Of a stretch of 64,000 bases of DNA, positions 1 through 13,451 are shown one piece after another. The stretch is from Microplitis mediator (lineage: Eukaryota > Arthropoda > Insecta > Hymenoptera > Braconidae), in NCBI RefSeq assembly GCF_029852145.1, contig NC_079979.1, forward strand, positions 17,929,901-17,993,900. Direction: 5' to 3'. Position numbers and translations under genes: made by a program. The first letter of the stretch is position 1. The number at the start of each line of letters is the position of its first letter. The notes below the pieces were generated by a model. That model had not been told where the DNA came from. It worked only from the letters and a program-made list of their open reading frames with translations, and did no database searches.

Positions 1-1259
1 TCGGTTCGTCTTAAAGTTGTCTTGCTCGTCGTCATCGTCCTCGTGGGCCTTTGCATTGCGTCGTCCCACCGACCGAACGTCCGACGACCTCCCTGGGGCT
101 CCTGTATCGCCTACCGATTCTCTCTCATTTCCTCTCGCTCGCTTTGTCAATCGCCAATCCCATCACATGCTCTCTACTCTTCTACATACATACATACATA
201 TAAATATATATATACATATATGTATACGATATTTTTTATTGTTATTGTTATTATTTTTTGTTTTCATACCACAAATTGGTGCCTACGATCCCTAATTGTC
301 TGATTATAATATTATTATCTTTTATTTGGCTATTGATATATAAATATATATATATATTTATTATTTAAATTTTTTAATTAACAATTTAAATTTATTAAAA
401 TACACAATGGAATTTATTTCTTAATTATTTTTAATATTAATTATTTATTTTTTTAAATTAATTGCAGAGGGCAAAATGGACCAGTTCAAAAATTAATTTT
501 TTTTTGAAGAATTTCTGGTGGCTCAAATTTCCCCATGCCTTTGATGTCCCAATGCAGAGTATAAGAAAAATTTTGGTGCCCATTTTACCCCTTCCCCGTT
601 TCTACTTATCATTTTTGATAAAGATATCAATAATAGTAATAAAAAAATAGTGACATTATTTTTTTATGAGATGTTGCGAGACGTATGGAAAATTTATTGC
701 GCACGTAATCGTATGTAAAATTGTGTTACGCTTCAAAAGTACATATATGCAACGGAGAAAATACGTGGGTAACATTTATTCTGACAAAATATAAATAAGT
801 TGAGTCAACTTAAGTCGGAGCTTCACTGAGTAGAGGCCAATGGAACTTTCTAGCTGTTATATATACATATATACTGTCAGTAATATATAGAATCCATCAA
901 TGAGATAACAAAGGTCATGAGGACGCGGCGGTCAAGCGTCCGGTCACGGCAGCCCGCGATATACGAGCGAATTAATTTTTACTACTCTATTATAAAACAC
1001 AAATTTACAATTCTTCGACACTTTCTTTTCAATTTTCCTTTCGTTAAATTATTTCCACTCCGATTTTCATTTATTTCTCTTATCACGTTCATGTGGGGGA
1101 AGATGGACCACTATAGAGTATCCAGAACACGATTTAAAAAATTCGCGTACCCAAACCCGCAGCCAAAAATCGACAGTGGAAAATAAAAAAAATTTTTTAA
1201 GTCCAACCCTCGAAGCAAAAGTTCACTCGCATTTTTTTTTGGCGTCAATTAAATATGGG
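1..1259. other. AT-rich intergenic sequence
   Basis: A GC-richer first 150 bases (GTCGTC/CCGACC-rich), TA microsatellite near 190-230, and then AT-rich DNA. A patch at 920-960 (GGACGCGGCGGTCAAGCG) is GC-rich. GAGGGCAAAATGGACCAG occurs at about 468. No supported gene. Confidence 0.5.
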
Positions 1260-2423
1260 TAGGGTAGAGGTACCATTTGTGGCCAGTGCTCCATTTTTGG
1301 ACATTTAATCCTTTATTTTAATTAATAAAAAAGTGTAGGGGAGGGTGGGGCAGAGCGGCCCCCCTGAAATTTTCATCAAAAAAAAATTTTTTTTTTTTTG
1401 ACTAATTACTATAAATCCGATATGTTCGCGCATTTTAACCCCTAAGCATGACATTTGGGGCAAAATGAACAAGCCCAAAATTTTGAAAAAGTGATTTTTT
1501 CATATTTTTATCGTCAAATTAAAAAAAAATTATTATAATTCCACATTTCTAGTCCTACGCATAACACCTGGGGCAAAATGGACCAGCCGAAACTTTCAAA
1601 AAGGTTATTTTTTCATATTTTTCGGCCGTTTCTCTATGTAAGAGACAAATTTGGTCACTAAAAATTCATAAAAATAAAATTTTTTTTTTTAGTTGATAAA
1701 TTTTTGAAATAAAGTAAAACTATAGAATTAATTTTTTTTTTATTAAATAACAATTAGTAATTAAAGTAATCGAGAGTGAGCGATTTATTACACCTTAAAA
1801 AATTTTTTTCGAGTAATATAAAACCAAAAATAGTTGTCAAGAGAAAGAAATACATTCTTAATGATGAAAACAATTTAAAAAAAAAAAAAACGAAAAAAAA
1901 AATTTTTTTATCATTTTTTGGCGGGGGGCCGCTCTGCCCTACCCTCCCCTAAAATAAAATTTTCATTTTAGTAGAGGAATAGAAGTATCTTTAAACATAT
2001 TTCAAAAATTGATTATACCCATCCAACAAAAAGAATCAGCCCATTACTGGGTCGTGAATGGCTGCCAATTTTCAAGCATCGGCCGAAGATTGGCTAAATA
2101 TCGCATGATTACGTGGCAATCAATCATCGGCCAAAGCTTGGTATCAAGAGCACTCGATCAAATCGTTGGCCAACGAACGGCGGTTAATTGTGCGCCGTTT
2201 TTATCAGCAAAAAGGCTGCCAATGATTCACCATGCACGGGCCAGTATAGTTAGCCATTTATTGGCCAATCATTGCAAACCAGGCATCGGCCGATCTATGG
2301 GAAAATTTCTAAGCTCGGTGACTTTTTATGGGTGTTATTGGGTCTTTTACAAATTTTTTTATTTTAATTTTTCAAGTGTTCAAAACTGACCCTAAAGTGA
2401 CCAAAAACGGTACCTCTACCCTA
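1260..2423. mobile_element. TIR element TAGGGTAGAGGTACC with a second element nested inside
   Basis: Outer inverted ends TAGGGTAGAGGTACCATTT and AAACGGTACCTCTACCCTA bracket 1164 bp. Inside lie the nested element at 1337-1951 and a patch at about 2030-2340 rich in TTGGCC/CGGCC words. The ORF across the latter has no recognisable protein. Confidence 0.65.
1337..1951. mobile_element. Nested TIR element AGGGGAGGGTGGGGCAGAGC
   Basis: Ends AGGGGAGGGTGGGGCAGAGC and GCTCTGCCCTACCCTCCCCT form an inverted repeat of about 28 bp (continuing into GGCCCCCC), enclosing about 560 bp of A/T-rich sequence with GGGGCAAAATG words. It sits wholly inside the 1260-2423 element. Confidence 0.7.
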
Positions 2424-3461
2424 GTCATTTGACTACTGTTAAAGTATCTGCAGGTATCGTATCGGTAAAAGTACTAGTACTGAGATAGAACAGCGTAGAT
2501 CTTTCTGCGAGAAGGACAGAGTGAGAATAAAAGAGGTTTTATCAAATAACAACAGCAAAGGCAATAGCAGCATCAACAAAGTTTGCCTCTTGATGCCTTT
2601 TCATTTAATTTCCCACGCTTAAATCGCCTCAGGCACTACACTAGTCAGACGATTGCATCAAAAGGTCGCCGGATTCACTCGTACTCTTCTTTCATATATG
2701 TCTCGAGTGGAATTTCAAAATATACTGACGATTGTTACTTTTATTACGTTACATTATCGTCAGGATTTTAATTTATATGTATATTCATTCGTATACCGGT
2801 TCATTTTTAGATATTAATTTATTATTATTATTATCAACTTTACATTTATGTCGATGTATCTAATCTTAGATTGGAAAAAATTTTAAATAAGTGTCTCGTA
2901 TTTTTAGTTTTTTTATTTGTAAATCGTGTACTTGAGATGAGAAGATATTAATTAGATAAATATATTTTATGTTTGATTTTAACGCAACATTTTTAACGGT
3001 GTATTGATAGATTCTGAGGCTTTATCTATGGATTAATTAAATTAGTGTCTGTTAGTATTGATGAGTTAAATCCAGGAGGGCGAGGGGAGGGGTACAAATG
3101 GACACTTTAAGAAAAAAAATTTAAATAGTGGATTTTTTCCACTAGTTCTTCATAAATATTCGGTAGCATTATGACCCAGTCGTTAAAAGATGAAAATTTT
3201 GAATGGGGAGTGAAATGAACCCCCGCTCAAAAAATTGTCAATAATTGGGTGATTTATTGCAATTTTTTTTGCCCAAAATTATTTTGATCAGAAAAAAATT
3301 GGATTAATTTCCAAGGAAAAATTTCTAAGCAAAATATTAAAATAAAAAATTTTTAATGGCCCAAATTACCCCGCAATCTTAATATTACCCTTTTGGAGTT
3401 TAAAAAAAAATGGCCTATTTTGCTATTGGAATTTTAAAATATGAAAATTGATCAAAGCTCA
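2424..3461. other. AT-rich intergenic sequence
   Basis: No persuasive ORF. A GGAGGGCGAGGGGAGGGGT block at 3076-3095 recalls the G-rich tips of the element at 1337, without a visible partner. Confidence 0.5.
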
Positions 3462-4116
3462 CGCTGTAAAAAATTTCGGTGTGAAAATGGACCCAGAGAA
3501 CTTTACACAGCCGTGTAGTGTGAAATAACGGAGTGAAATTTTCTCGGTGTAAATTTTCCATTCGTGTAATTTTTCTACGGTGTAATCTACTTTTTTTACA
3601 CCATTCCGCGTTACTCGTAATTTTAATTAACGAGCAACAAACGATCATTGAATATTTTTAACTATGTATTTAATTAAAAACTACATTCATTTTATTTAGA
3701 TACACAGTTTAAAATTTTTTGTTCTTGTATAAAAATTCAATGGTTAAATATTTTGTGTAAATTATTTGACACTATCAAGTGTAAATTTAACTAAAGTTTA
3801 ATGTGTTGTCTGATCTCAACAATTTTTAAACCCGTATTATTGTTTGACACAAGAATAATGTGTTTAATTAACCCAAAAAATTGAGTGGACCGTTTGGGAC
3901 ATGTGATTTGTGTTAAATTTAACACAAATTTTTAAACTGTGTTTAAATTTTTCTTCTTAACGCAAAATTATCATGAATTATAAATTTACACGTTTGGCGG
4001 TGTCAAAATTTTAAATTCACCGCCTAAAGTTATCACCGAATTTGGTGTAATTTTCAAACCAAAATTTTTTCACCGAGACATTTACACTACACCGGGTCCA
4101 AAAATTTTTTACAGTG
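3462..4116 (+). mobile_element. MITE family CACTGTAAAAAATT, copy A
   Basis: 655-bp copy with tips CGCTGT / ACAGTG, flanked by CA on both sides (a decayed or variant TA). It carries small insertions relative to the others. The - strand ORF read inside it is not a gene. Confidence 0.82.
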
Positions 4117-5643
4117 CATATTTTTCTTATTATGAAACAAATTAAAGAGGTTTTAATTATTATTGCACTTGAATTGTTACAGCAGCAGTATTACGTGTTT
4201 CCTGTAACACAGCCCAGTTTGATCTATTATATGATTGATTACAAGGCAAAACCAACCAATTTGTTATCTATTCCGCAATTTCTCGTTTCAATAGTCGCAA
4301 TCGCCTAATTGGGTCGATACTCTATTTATTATTATTGTCATTAGCTGTTATTACAGCACAGACTACACTAATAATCAGTCCACAGTAGATAATTATTTAA
4401 AATATATAATTTACCCCAACGTCGTAACAGCAAGAATTCTAATAACTCCAGCACATAACCTTTAATCGACCTTATATACATACATATGTACATTACGATA
4501 AAATAAATCAATGTACCATAAAAATTCTTGAGTTTTAAAATAATCTAATGCCCCGTCATGAAATCAAACGAATCAGCATCTGGATAAGTGCGATGAGGAA
4601 TGACATAACAATTTTTCCTCAGGATTAAAATCTATTAACTTCAAATAATAATAATAATTTTTCACTCGTAATTACTGTCTTTAATTTATAATAAATAATT
4701 AAATTCATTTTAAATTCGGGTCACGTTCCATAGTTTTTTCTTTTACTCCTTATCGTTTTGGTATGCATCAGTGCAATACCGTTAGACATTTTTAGGCATC
4801 GAAATAAGTACATATATATATTTATGTTGTACATATATATGTTGTATGGAGATGAAAAAATGAATAAAAAAATTAGACAAAAAATAGCCGCATCTTGACA
4901 GAATGTTCAACACTACGGTCTATGTCCATGCATTGGTCCAGCCGGCTGTTGTAATATATATAAATATATATACAAATATATATATATATATGTGTATATC
5001 CGGTAAAAAATTTTTAATCACACCATTCACTGTCTCTCTGATCTGAAACGGAGTCTTTGGTTCCGTTCGTTTTTTATTTTATTATTTAATTTTTTTTTCT
5101 CTTGTATTGGTACAGAGTATTCGATTACGATGATCGAATTTCATTCGAGCGCACGCGCTTATGTATTTTAATACTGAATAAATATATATATATATATTTG
5201 TATACTGTTAATATATCCACGATTTTTCTGACAAAATTTGTGAGAATGTCCAACCAAAATAATCGAGCTGTCAGAAAAAAGTATTAATTAAATTTGAAAT
5301 CCTTCAACAAATCACGTCATACTTTTACATATTTTTTATTTGTCATCATAATTATTATTTCTGCAAATAATAATTTTTTTTACGCTGGTTAAAATCTGGT
5401 ATATTTATTTCGACTTCCTCTTTGAATTAGCAGATATAAAAATTTAAAAAGTTAAATAATAATAAGAAGAACCAACAAGCCGATAAATGCAACGACGGTC
5501 AAGGTAAAGCCTCGTTGGTCGAGTCGTGACGCCATGATCGCCCGTTAAAGAATTTAGGTCAAAAAGTCATCGCTGTGTGTATAACGTTCGCTATTAGCCT
5601 CAAGAGAAGCTTTAAAGATGTAGTATACTCATATACATTACTT

Positions 5644-5713
<70 letters not shown>

Positions 5714-6887
5714 TGCCACTTATTATTTAACAACCAGATGCATCTTTTTATTTATTCTTTATATATTTGAAACTACATATATATGTATATATGTATCTAT
5801 ATATAAATTACAAGTGTTTTATCAGAGGTATACCTATATCTACTTTACGAAGCGTATCGTCACAGCCTGAAGCTATCAAAACCGTTTAATACCTTTACTT
5901 CTTCTCATCTCTGTCTTTACACGAATTATCCTCTCATGTTTGTGTACAGTAAAATATATTCTTATCTTATATATATGTGTGGTTACACGGATACGTTTTG
6001 CAGATGATTCCTAATTATTTGAATTGCAAATTTACACCGGATGGTGTTAAAGAGAGTTTACGCAGTTACTGGGGCATTAGGCTCATCTTCCTTCCATTTT
6101 ATTTTTTTATCATCTTTGTTATTAATTCTTCTTTGTTCTTAATACTCGTTCACTTGTTTAATTCTTCATGATAATTTTCCATTATTATTTGTTTATTAAC
6201 GATGTCCGCTCTACTAAATAAAAATGGTGGGCAAATCAATAAAAATTAATAAATGAGGTCGTTGGATCGGTAATTATTTTTTTATTTATTGATAAAAAAA
6301 TTTTTATGTTTTTAGTAAACGTGTATATGTAGCCGAGGCTTACACGGGACTGGATGATGTTTAAATTTTTATGGATCTAATAAAATTTTTTTTATTACAA
6401 ATAGAAACAGGGAAATTCGTCTTATGATTTAAAAATAAAAAACATCGACTATATAATTACGTGTAATTTATAATTTTCTAGTTATTTTACTGGACAAAAG
6501 CTGCAGCTGATGGGACAATTTCCTACATTCGCTTGAGGTAAAAAAATTTATTAATGACTCTCTAATTTTTTAAATAAATGAATGATTTCATTTTGACAAA
6601 ATGATAATTTTTATGAATCCTCATATTATCACGTTTATGGATATTAATATACACAATTTTCACCTCGGATGTATTTAAACTCTTGTATAAACTTTTTTTT
6701 AACTCATTCAGAAAAAATTTAATTTTTTAAGTTTTTTTCTTGATTATGGAAAAAAAAAAACACCAAATTTCGAATCACTACACGGAAAAAAATAAACTTT
6801 AAAAATTACTAATTGAAATTATAACCCGGAACCCGGTTGTCAATATGGGGAATTTTAAGATTCAAATAGTAAATTTTATGGTTCCAT
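4117..6887. other. AT-rich intergenic sequence with long TA microsatellite
   Basis: A pure (TA)n tract of about 60 bp runs near 5646-5706, with smaller TA tracts at 4960-4992 and 5184-5200. Nothing codes. Confidence 0.6.
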
Positions 6888-7039
6888 GCGTTTTGAGCAC
6901 CTGACAAAATATCTCTGGACAAAATATCCCCAGTTTTGTGTCAGTTTTTTTGGCTTTTTTACTATTTTTCTTTCTTTTCATGGGGATATTTTGTCTGGAG
7001 ATATTTTGTCGGGGATATTTTGTCAGGTGCTCAAAACGC
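6888..7039. repeat. 152-bp hairpin with about 45-bp arms
   Basis: GCGTTTTGAGCACCTGACAA is inverted at the far end (TTGTCAGGTGCTCAAAACGC). The arms continue through repeated ATATTTTGTC / GACAAAATAT words; one arm carries an extra GGGGATATTTTGTC unit. It is likely a very short MITE, and transcription across it would give a long hairpin RNA. Confidence 0.75.
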
Positions 7040-7393
7040 CTGATACCAAATTTTATAATACGTGTCGTCTATTTTCTAAGTATCAGTTACGATTTTTAAA
7101 GTTCAAATAGTAATTTTTCTTACATAGACAATAAATTTTCATACTTATCCTGTAATTATTCACGTTTTAATCATAAATGAAAAAATTACTATTTATAATG
7201 ATGGTATTTACTAATCACTTTGTCATTATATTACTTGTCATACTCAATTTATATAGATCATTTTTATCTGTGTAATTACTTTGTTTTAAATTTTTCAAAA
7301 TTCCAAAAGTTTATTTCAAATTTCTAAAAGGTCTCAAATTTTGAAATTCGCTGCCTACCAGATGTTTCCATGTATGCAAATTTGCTCTAAAAG

Positions 7394-7830
7394 CCCGGGT
7401 CAAAAATAAAACTTGATTCAGGCTCGCTTCAACTTATTTTCTTTTGAAGTTATCGATTTGTCGACGATTTTTTATAAGATTTCGACTTTTTCGACTTAAA
7501 TCAAATTTTTTTATCTTAGTTTCAACTTATTCGTCTGTACTTCGAGCACGATAGTCATTCACCTTACTTTTGACTTGCTAAGCCAAGTCGAAAAAAGTCA
7601 TTTATTCGCCTTACTTTCGCCTTAATAGATAAAAATTATTTCATTTTTGACTTTTTCGTCTTAAAATTTAAGTCGAATAAGTCTAAACCAAGTCAATTTC
7701 GACTTGATTTAAACTTTTTCGTCTTAAATCGTGACTCCGTAAAAAAAAAGTCGAGTTCGTCTTGTGAAAAATGGCTCCAAATTTCGACTTTGTAAACCAA
7801 GTCTAAATCAAGTTTTATTTTTGACCCGGG
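7394..7830. mobile_element. Element with CCCGGGTCAAAAATAAAACT ends, copy 1
   Basis: The 437-bp segment is bounded by CCCGGGTCAAAAATAAAACT and its inverse ending TTTTTGACCCGGG. The interior repeats AAGTCGAATAAGTC / TTTCGACTTGATTT words in both orientations. The - strand ORF inside is an artefact of these repeats. Confidence 0.75.
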
Positions 7831-8437
7831 AGTATGTAATTTGAACTTTACAGAAAAAACAAAATTTTCACATCCAACTTTAATACAAAATCGTCCAAAA
7901 AATGTCATCAAAACTTAATTTAATTTTCATTTGTTTATCAATAATGGGATTGATATTTACGTGTGATTGTTGTGGGTCATCTTGCGGCCGTGAAGGGTAC
8001 AGAGTGAGTTTTTTTTCTTTTTAATTTAAAAATTTATCACAAAAACTAAATCTCGTAATTTAAATTCAGTGTTTAACCAGAAAAAATTGCTGTCGTTCTC
8101 TGAGGTGCGTTGTCAGCCACTCAACCCGGCATCGTTGGGGAATATGTGTATCAAAATATGACAGAATAGGTGATTAGTTCTAAAAAAAATTTTTTTGTCA
8201 ACAAAAAACTTGAAATTCGGTAATAAAATTTTTTTTATCCGCTAAAATAACGGGAGAATTTTTTTATTTTACAACTTGTTAACTTGTATATATTTTTAAA
8301 ATTTTAATTTCCGGGTGACCTAGACTAAAATATTTAATCTGTATTATTAAATATATCGCGATGTATAAATAAATAAAATACATAATAGTATTGAAAACTT
8401 TCTCGTGAGTGAGAAGAATAAAATAAAAGGGAGTGTA

Positions 8438-8497
<60 letters not shown>

Positions 8498-8924
8498 GAT
8501 GGTATGTAATACAAATGCTCAGACATGCACTGAATGTTATTAAAATTTTTTTAGTTGGATGCATAAGGGACTACGTGAGACGTTCGCGGAATATGCGTTG
8601 ACATTTTTTTAATTCGTTTTATTATTCTCACACCTAGTAAGTGGTGTGTTGGATGTATGGTAAAAAAAAGTAATGTGTGTAAGTGCTGTGCATGGAAATA
8701 GATGAGTATGAGAGAGCCTTTGAAAGGAGTCGAAGTAAAGTCGATCCCTATAATTATTCTAGCGGTGCTTCGCGATCGTTTCTTGGCCAATGGGACTCTT
8801 AGACTCACTCTGTGTTAAGTTCTATGGGACAGTTGACAGTGTCAGAATATAAGTGTTCAAGCCACGCCTCGTGACCCAGACTTCCACATAACTGTTCTCG
8901 AAACATCGCGATTTATCATTCGAT

Positions 8925-8964
<40 letters not shown>

Positions 8965-10444
8965 GCTATTGGAGTTATTGTGGTTTTATTTATCTCCAGT
9001 GACGGGACGATACAGAGATGAAATTATTTCTATTTATCTTTTATCGTGAGGAAATTTTTTCCAAGAATTTTTATTTGGTTTCGGTGGAAATAAAGATTTT
9101 TAGTGCCCGTAATGGAACACCCTGAAGATCAATGTCCGCTTTATGGGTCGAACAAAATTTTTTAAAAAGTATATAAAAATTTTAAAGTAGCCCGGAAAAT
9201 TTTTTAGTTTTTTGCCGGCTCATTTTGCCCCATACTCGAATTTTGATATTTTTATGGCTGGCCCTTATTTGGGCCTTAAAAAATTGAAGTAAACAAAGAA
9301 ATCCAAATTTTTTTTTAATTATACTGAGATTTTATTAAAAAAAAAAAAAAAATCAGAAAAATTGACCTTGCGGGAAAAATTCAAAACTTCCCGCTGTTTT
9401 CGAGCTCAGGGAGCTGAGTAGATTTTCTGAGGCTGCGATCCTGATCAAAATCAAGGCGTTCGTGGGATGTTTGGAAGCCTCGGGAACGAGGCAAGATCTG
9501 TGAGAAATTCGATTTTCGAACATCGGGCTAAAACCAATAACTTGTCTTTTTTCAAAAATTTGAAATTTTCATGGCGGGAAGTTTTAAAAAAATTTTACAA
9601 ACAATTCGGACATCTATTTTTTTTTGTAAATTATTGCTATTATGATATTCCATTGACATAAAATGTCACTCCTGAAACGAAAATTTTTCCAAACATACAC
9701 ACATGTCCAGCGCATCTGGAGATTAATCGAAAAACTATTTTAAAAATGGAGTCAACAGTATTTCTAAAAAGTTGAGAAACTTGAAAACTGGGAAATACAA
9801 GAGGCATAAAATTATTCCCATTGATCGGTAAATATTTCAATACACATAAATTTTTTCTATATAAATTCATGAATATGCACGGATTGTCATCACTAAAATT
9901 TGAATACTCGCGCCAATAAAAATAAAAGCGCCGTCACTTTTCATGAGCTGTGAAAGTGATGAAAAGTGTCCACTCAAAAAAATATATATATCTATTATTA
10001 AAAGTCTATATATATTTGTAAATATTCAATAGCCGGTGGTCATCTGAATGGATTTGACGACAGCTGAGTCAGTTGGTGCGACTAATTGCCAATTAAAAAG
10101 ACATTTTTCTCCATCTGATTTTCTCAAAACTTCTCTTCTCCGATGGCTGCATCAAGCCTCCAAACGTCTAGACCTTTCGCTCCAGAAACTCAACCTTTCA
10201 GTAAAATTTAAAACCTACTGTCGGGTATTAAATGTCGGCTCTTTTATTCTTTAAACGTACTACCACTATTCAGTCCTTAACTCTTTTACACTGTCCACTC
10301 GAGATGGACACCTGGTTTTTTTCTTTATTTTTTCGGACTAACTGGACACCTTTTCACGTTTCGATCCTCCGAAGTCCACTACTCTCAGTAGCACAATGCT
10401 AATGCCACGCGTGACATCACTCAATTCCTCTTTATAAAAACGAG
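7831..10444. other. AT-rich intergenic sequence with TA and poly-T tracts
   Basis: A (TA)n tract at about 8451-8490 and a run of more than 30 T at about 8929-8961. Short ORFs have no family features. Confidence 0.6.
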
Positions 10445-11335
10445 TTCACATGAATCACTCGAATATATATGACTATAGACCACCATGTAATAAAATTTCA
10501 AAATTTTCTTTTCCAATCCTTGAAAATTTTTCAATTTTAAAAAATCCTCGTCCTGTAGTTTCAAATAGATTCAGATAAATTCAAAAAACTCACAATTACT
10601 TCCCGCGTATTTTGTGAATTTGAAATTTTCCATTTCACAAAAATTCAAAATTTCAATTTTCGCATTTCTATCCGCGATTTTTTTTTTTTGGCATTAAAAA
10701 AATCAATTTAATTTCATAAATTAAAAAAATTCGTATATAATAATATATGAATCACTCGAATATATATAACTATAGACCACCATGTGATAAAATTTCAAAA
10801 TTTTTTTTCCAATCCTTGAAAATTTTTCAATTTTTAAAAATCCTTGTCCTGTAGTTTCAAAAAAATTCAGATAAATTCAAAAAACTCACAATTAATTCCC
10901 GCGTATTTTTGGAATTTGAAATTTTTTATTCCAGAAAAATTCAAACTTTGAATTTTTGCATTCAATCCATGATTTTTTTTTTTTTTGCAATAAAAAAATC
11001 AATTTAATTTCATTAATTAAAAAAATTAGTAAATAATAACATATGAATCATTCAAATATATATGACTATGGACCACCATGCGATAAAATTTCGAAATTTT
11101 CTTTTACAATCCGTGAAAATTTTTCAATTTTAAAAAATCCTCGTCCTGTAGTTTCAAATAGATTCAGATAAATTCAAAAAACTCACAATTACTTCCCGCG
11201 TATTTTGTGAATTTGAAATTTTCCATTTCAAAAAAATTCAAAATTTCAATTTTCGCATTTCAATCCGCGATTTTTCTTTTAGCAATAAAATAAACCAATT
11301 TAATTTCATAAATTAAAAAAATTAGTAAATAATAA
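10445..11335 (+). repeat. Three tandem copies of a ~298-bp unit
   Basis: The phrase GACTATAGACCACCATGT (or close variants) recurs at about 298-bp spacing from near 10470, 10768 and 11065. Whole units align, including the CCTCGTCCTGTAGTTTC and CTTCCCGCGTATTTT words. No protein frame persists. Confidence 0.85.
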
Positions 11336-12266
11336 TAATATAAATATCAAACTTATAACATAATTAAAAAATATACCAGTGAAATAAATCGAGCAAATAA
11401 ATATCAAAATATAAAAAAATCCAAATGAAATCTATCAATAGCTTTTAAAGATCTGTATTACATCTGCGTGCGTAGGATCAAGGACTTCCGGATTACGTTA
11501 TAGCCAGTAAAAAAAAATCGAACAGAATAAACCAGAATATATGAATGATTCTCCAGGTTTCCCGGAAGAAATCGATATCTCATTTAAAAAAAAAAAAAAA
11601 TATGATCGGTGCGTTAAAAAAAGGACAATGAAACCGGGCACACGCCACGATGGACTCTACAATTTTTTCACCCGTTTTTTTATGGTATTTTTTAACCGGC
11701 TGGTCTGTAGACAGATGTAATAACGAGGGGACGGAGACGAGAGTTCATAACTTTTTTCCGGAATATGTTGGAGATGGAATCCGAGATAAAGTGGAGGATT
11801 TATCTCATATTGAAGGACAATTGTAGGTTGTTATGGTTTCGAGGGTTTTGATGGTTCGTTTGAATTTATATAAGATGCTAGATGTAATGTTGATGAAGAA
11901 AGGATTGCGCAGCTGCAGGAAGAGGCGTAAAAGTGTAAGGAAAAGGGTTACGTTAATCTTGGGGTATTTTTTGAAATTTTACATCATCAAGGAGGATGCT
12001 TTCAACGAGTTATCCTTTTGTGTATTTCACTTTTAAATAGATGGGTATTACATACATACTTCGGTTTATGCCATTTCTTTTATGTCTATATATTATATAT
12101 ATGTGTGTAGTAAATATTAGTGTGTGATTTCCTTACCGCTGTGTTGAGACTGAATCACCGAGTCACGTGTCGCGTGCCAGGGCACGTGAACTCTCTTTTA
12201 TATTTACCAAGTCTTTAGTATTCTTTAATGTTAGAAAAAAATCCACTTGGATTTCAAATTTATATA
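11336..12266. other. Intergenic sequence with paired CACGTG sites
   Basis: Mostly AT-rich. A GC-richer stretch at about 12130-12200 carries two canonical E-boxes CACGTG at 12164-12169 and 12183-12188. No gene. Confidence 0.4.
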
Positions 12267-12908
12267 TACTGTCAAAAATTGTTTGACCCGGTGTAGTGTA
12301 AATGTCTCGGTGTAAAAATTTTGGTGTGAAAATTACACGAAATTCGGTGTTAAATTTAGGCGGTGAATTTAAAATTTTTACTCCGCCAAGCGTGTAAATT
12401 TATAATTCATGATAATTTCGCGTTAAGAAGAAAAATTTAAACACAGGTGAAAAATTTGTGTTAAATTTAATACAAATCACATGTCCCAAACGGTTCACTC
12501 AATTTTTTGGGTTAATTTAACACATTATTCTTGTGTCAAACAATAATACGAGTTTAAAAATTGTTGAGATCAGACAACACATTAAACTTTAGTTAAATTT
12601 ACACTTGATGGTTTCAAATAATTTACACTAAATATTTAATCATTGAATTTTTATACAAGAACAAAAAATTTTAAACTGTGTATCTAAATAAAATTAATGT
12701 AGTTTTTAATTAAATACACAGTTAAAAGTATTCAATGATCGTTTGTTGCTCGTTAATTAAAATTACGAGTAACACGGAATGGTGTAAAAAACGTTGATTA
12801 CACCGTAGAAAAATTACACGGATGGAAAATTTACACCGAGAAAATTTCACACTACACGGCTATGTAGAGTTCTCTGGGTCCATTTTTACACCAAAATTTT
12901 CTACAGTG
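12267..12908 (-). mobile_element. MITE family CACTGTAAAAAATT, copy B
   Basis: 642-bp copy, inverted relative to copy A, with tips TACTGT / ACAGTG and TA on both sides. It matches the other four copies throughout. Confidence 0.85.
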
Positions 12909-13085
12909 TAAACATCAAAACTCCACATTCTTTTCTATTTTTCAGAAACGTTTTTTTACGGAAATTTTTTATCAGAAAAAATTCGGGTAAAATGGAACAC
13001 TATTCTGATACCCCGTGATAGCTTGGGGTAAGTTGGGCATTGAAATTTTTTCCAATTACATGATTTCTATAAACTGCATTCCTAT

Positions 13086-13451
13086 ACTGATGAGGAGTCC
13101 ATACCACCTGAGATTCTTGCGAAAGCAACCGAAGTGATAAACAATTTAACTCCTGAAATATCACGGCCAAAATATGAAGCGGCAGATAAAAGGTTCATGG
13201 AGTGGCGATCGGTGAAAAGAATTAAAAGCCTATCGGAAACGGTTCTTGTAACTTATTTTAGTGAACTGGCTGAAACTCAAAAGCCATCAAGTTTGTGGGC
13301 AACATACTCAATGATGCGAAGCATGATAGATATCAAGCAAATGATGAGACGACAACTTTTTCGTCATTTTCATCGGTGGGGCGATCAACCGATGGAAAGC
13401 GGTGCCTGTCCGTTTCGTCGACCGAAGACGCTGCGAGGTACACTTCAGTAA
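13086..13451 (+). pseudogene. Relic of a tyrosine-recombinase (Crypton/DIRS-like) core-binding domain
   Basis: An open frame from about 13086 reads IPPEILAKATEVINNLTPEI, then YEAADKRFMEW, VLVTYFSELAE and SSLWATYSMMRSMID. This resembles the N-terminal SAM-like core-binding domain of eukaryotic tyrosine recombinases, where a helix with (Y/F)xxW is followed by LxxYFxELA and (T/S)LWxxYSMLR. After about 13347 the frame loses the expected sequence, and the catalytic Arg/His/Tyr domain is absent. There is no convincing start or upstream splice site, so I call it a truncated remnant. The GC-richer 13370-13540 stretch that follows is unexplained. Recognition is from memory of the family. Confidence 0.5.

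Noticed and set aside
2009..2389. 126-codon ORF inside the nested TIR element
   Set aside because: No start context, domain or repeat-element protein similarity recognised; the region is built of TTGGCC-like words.
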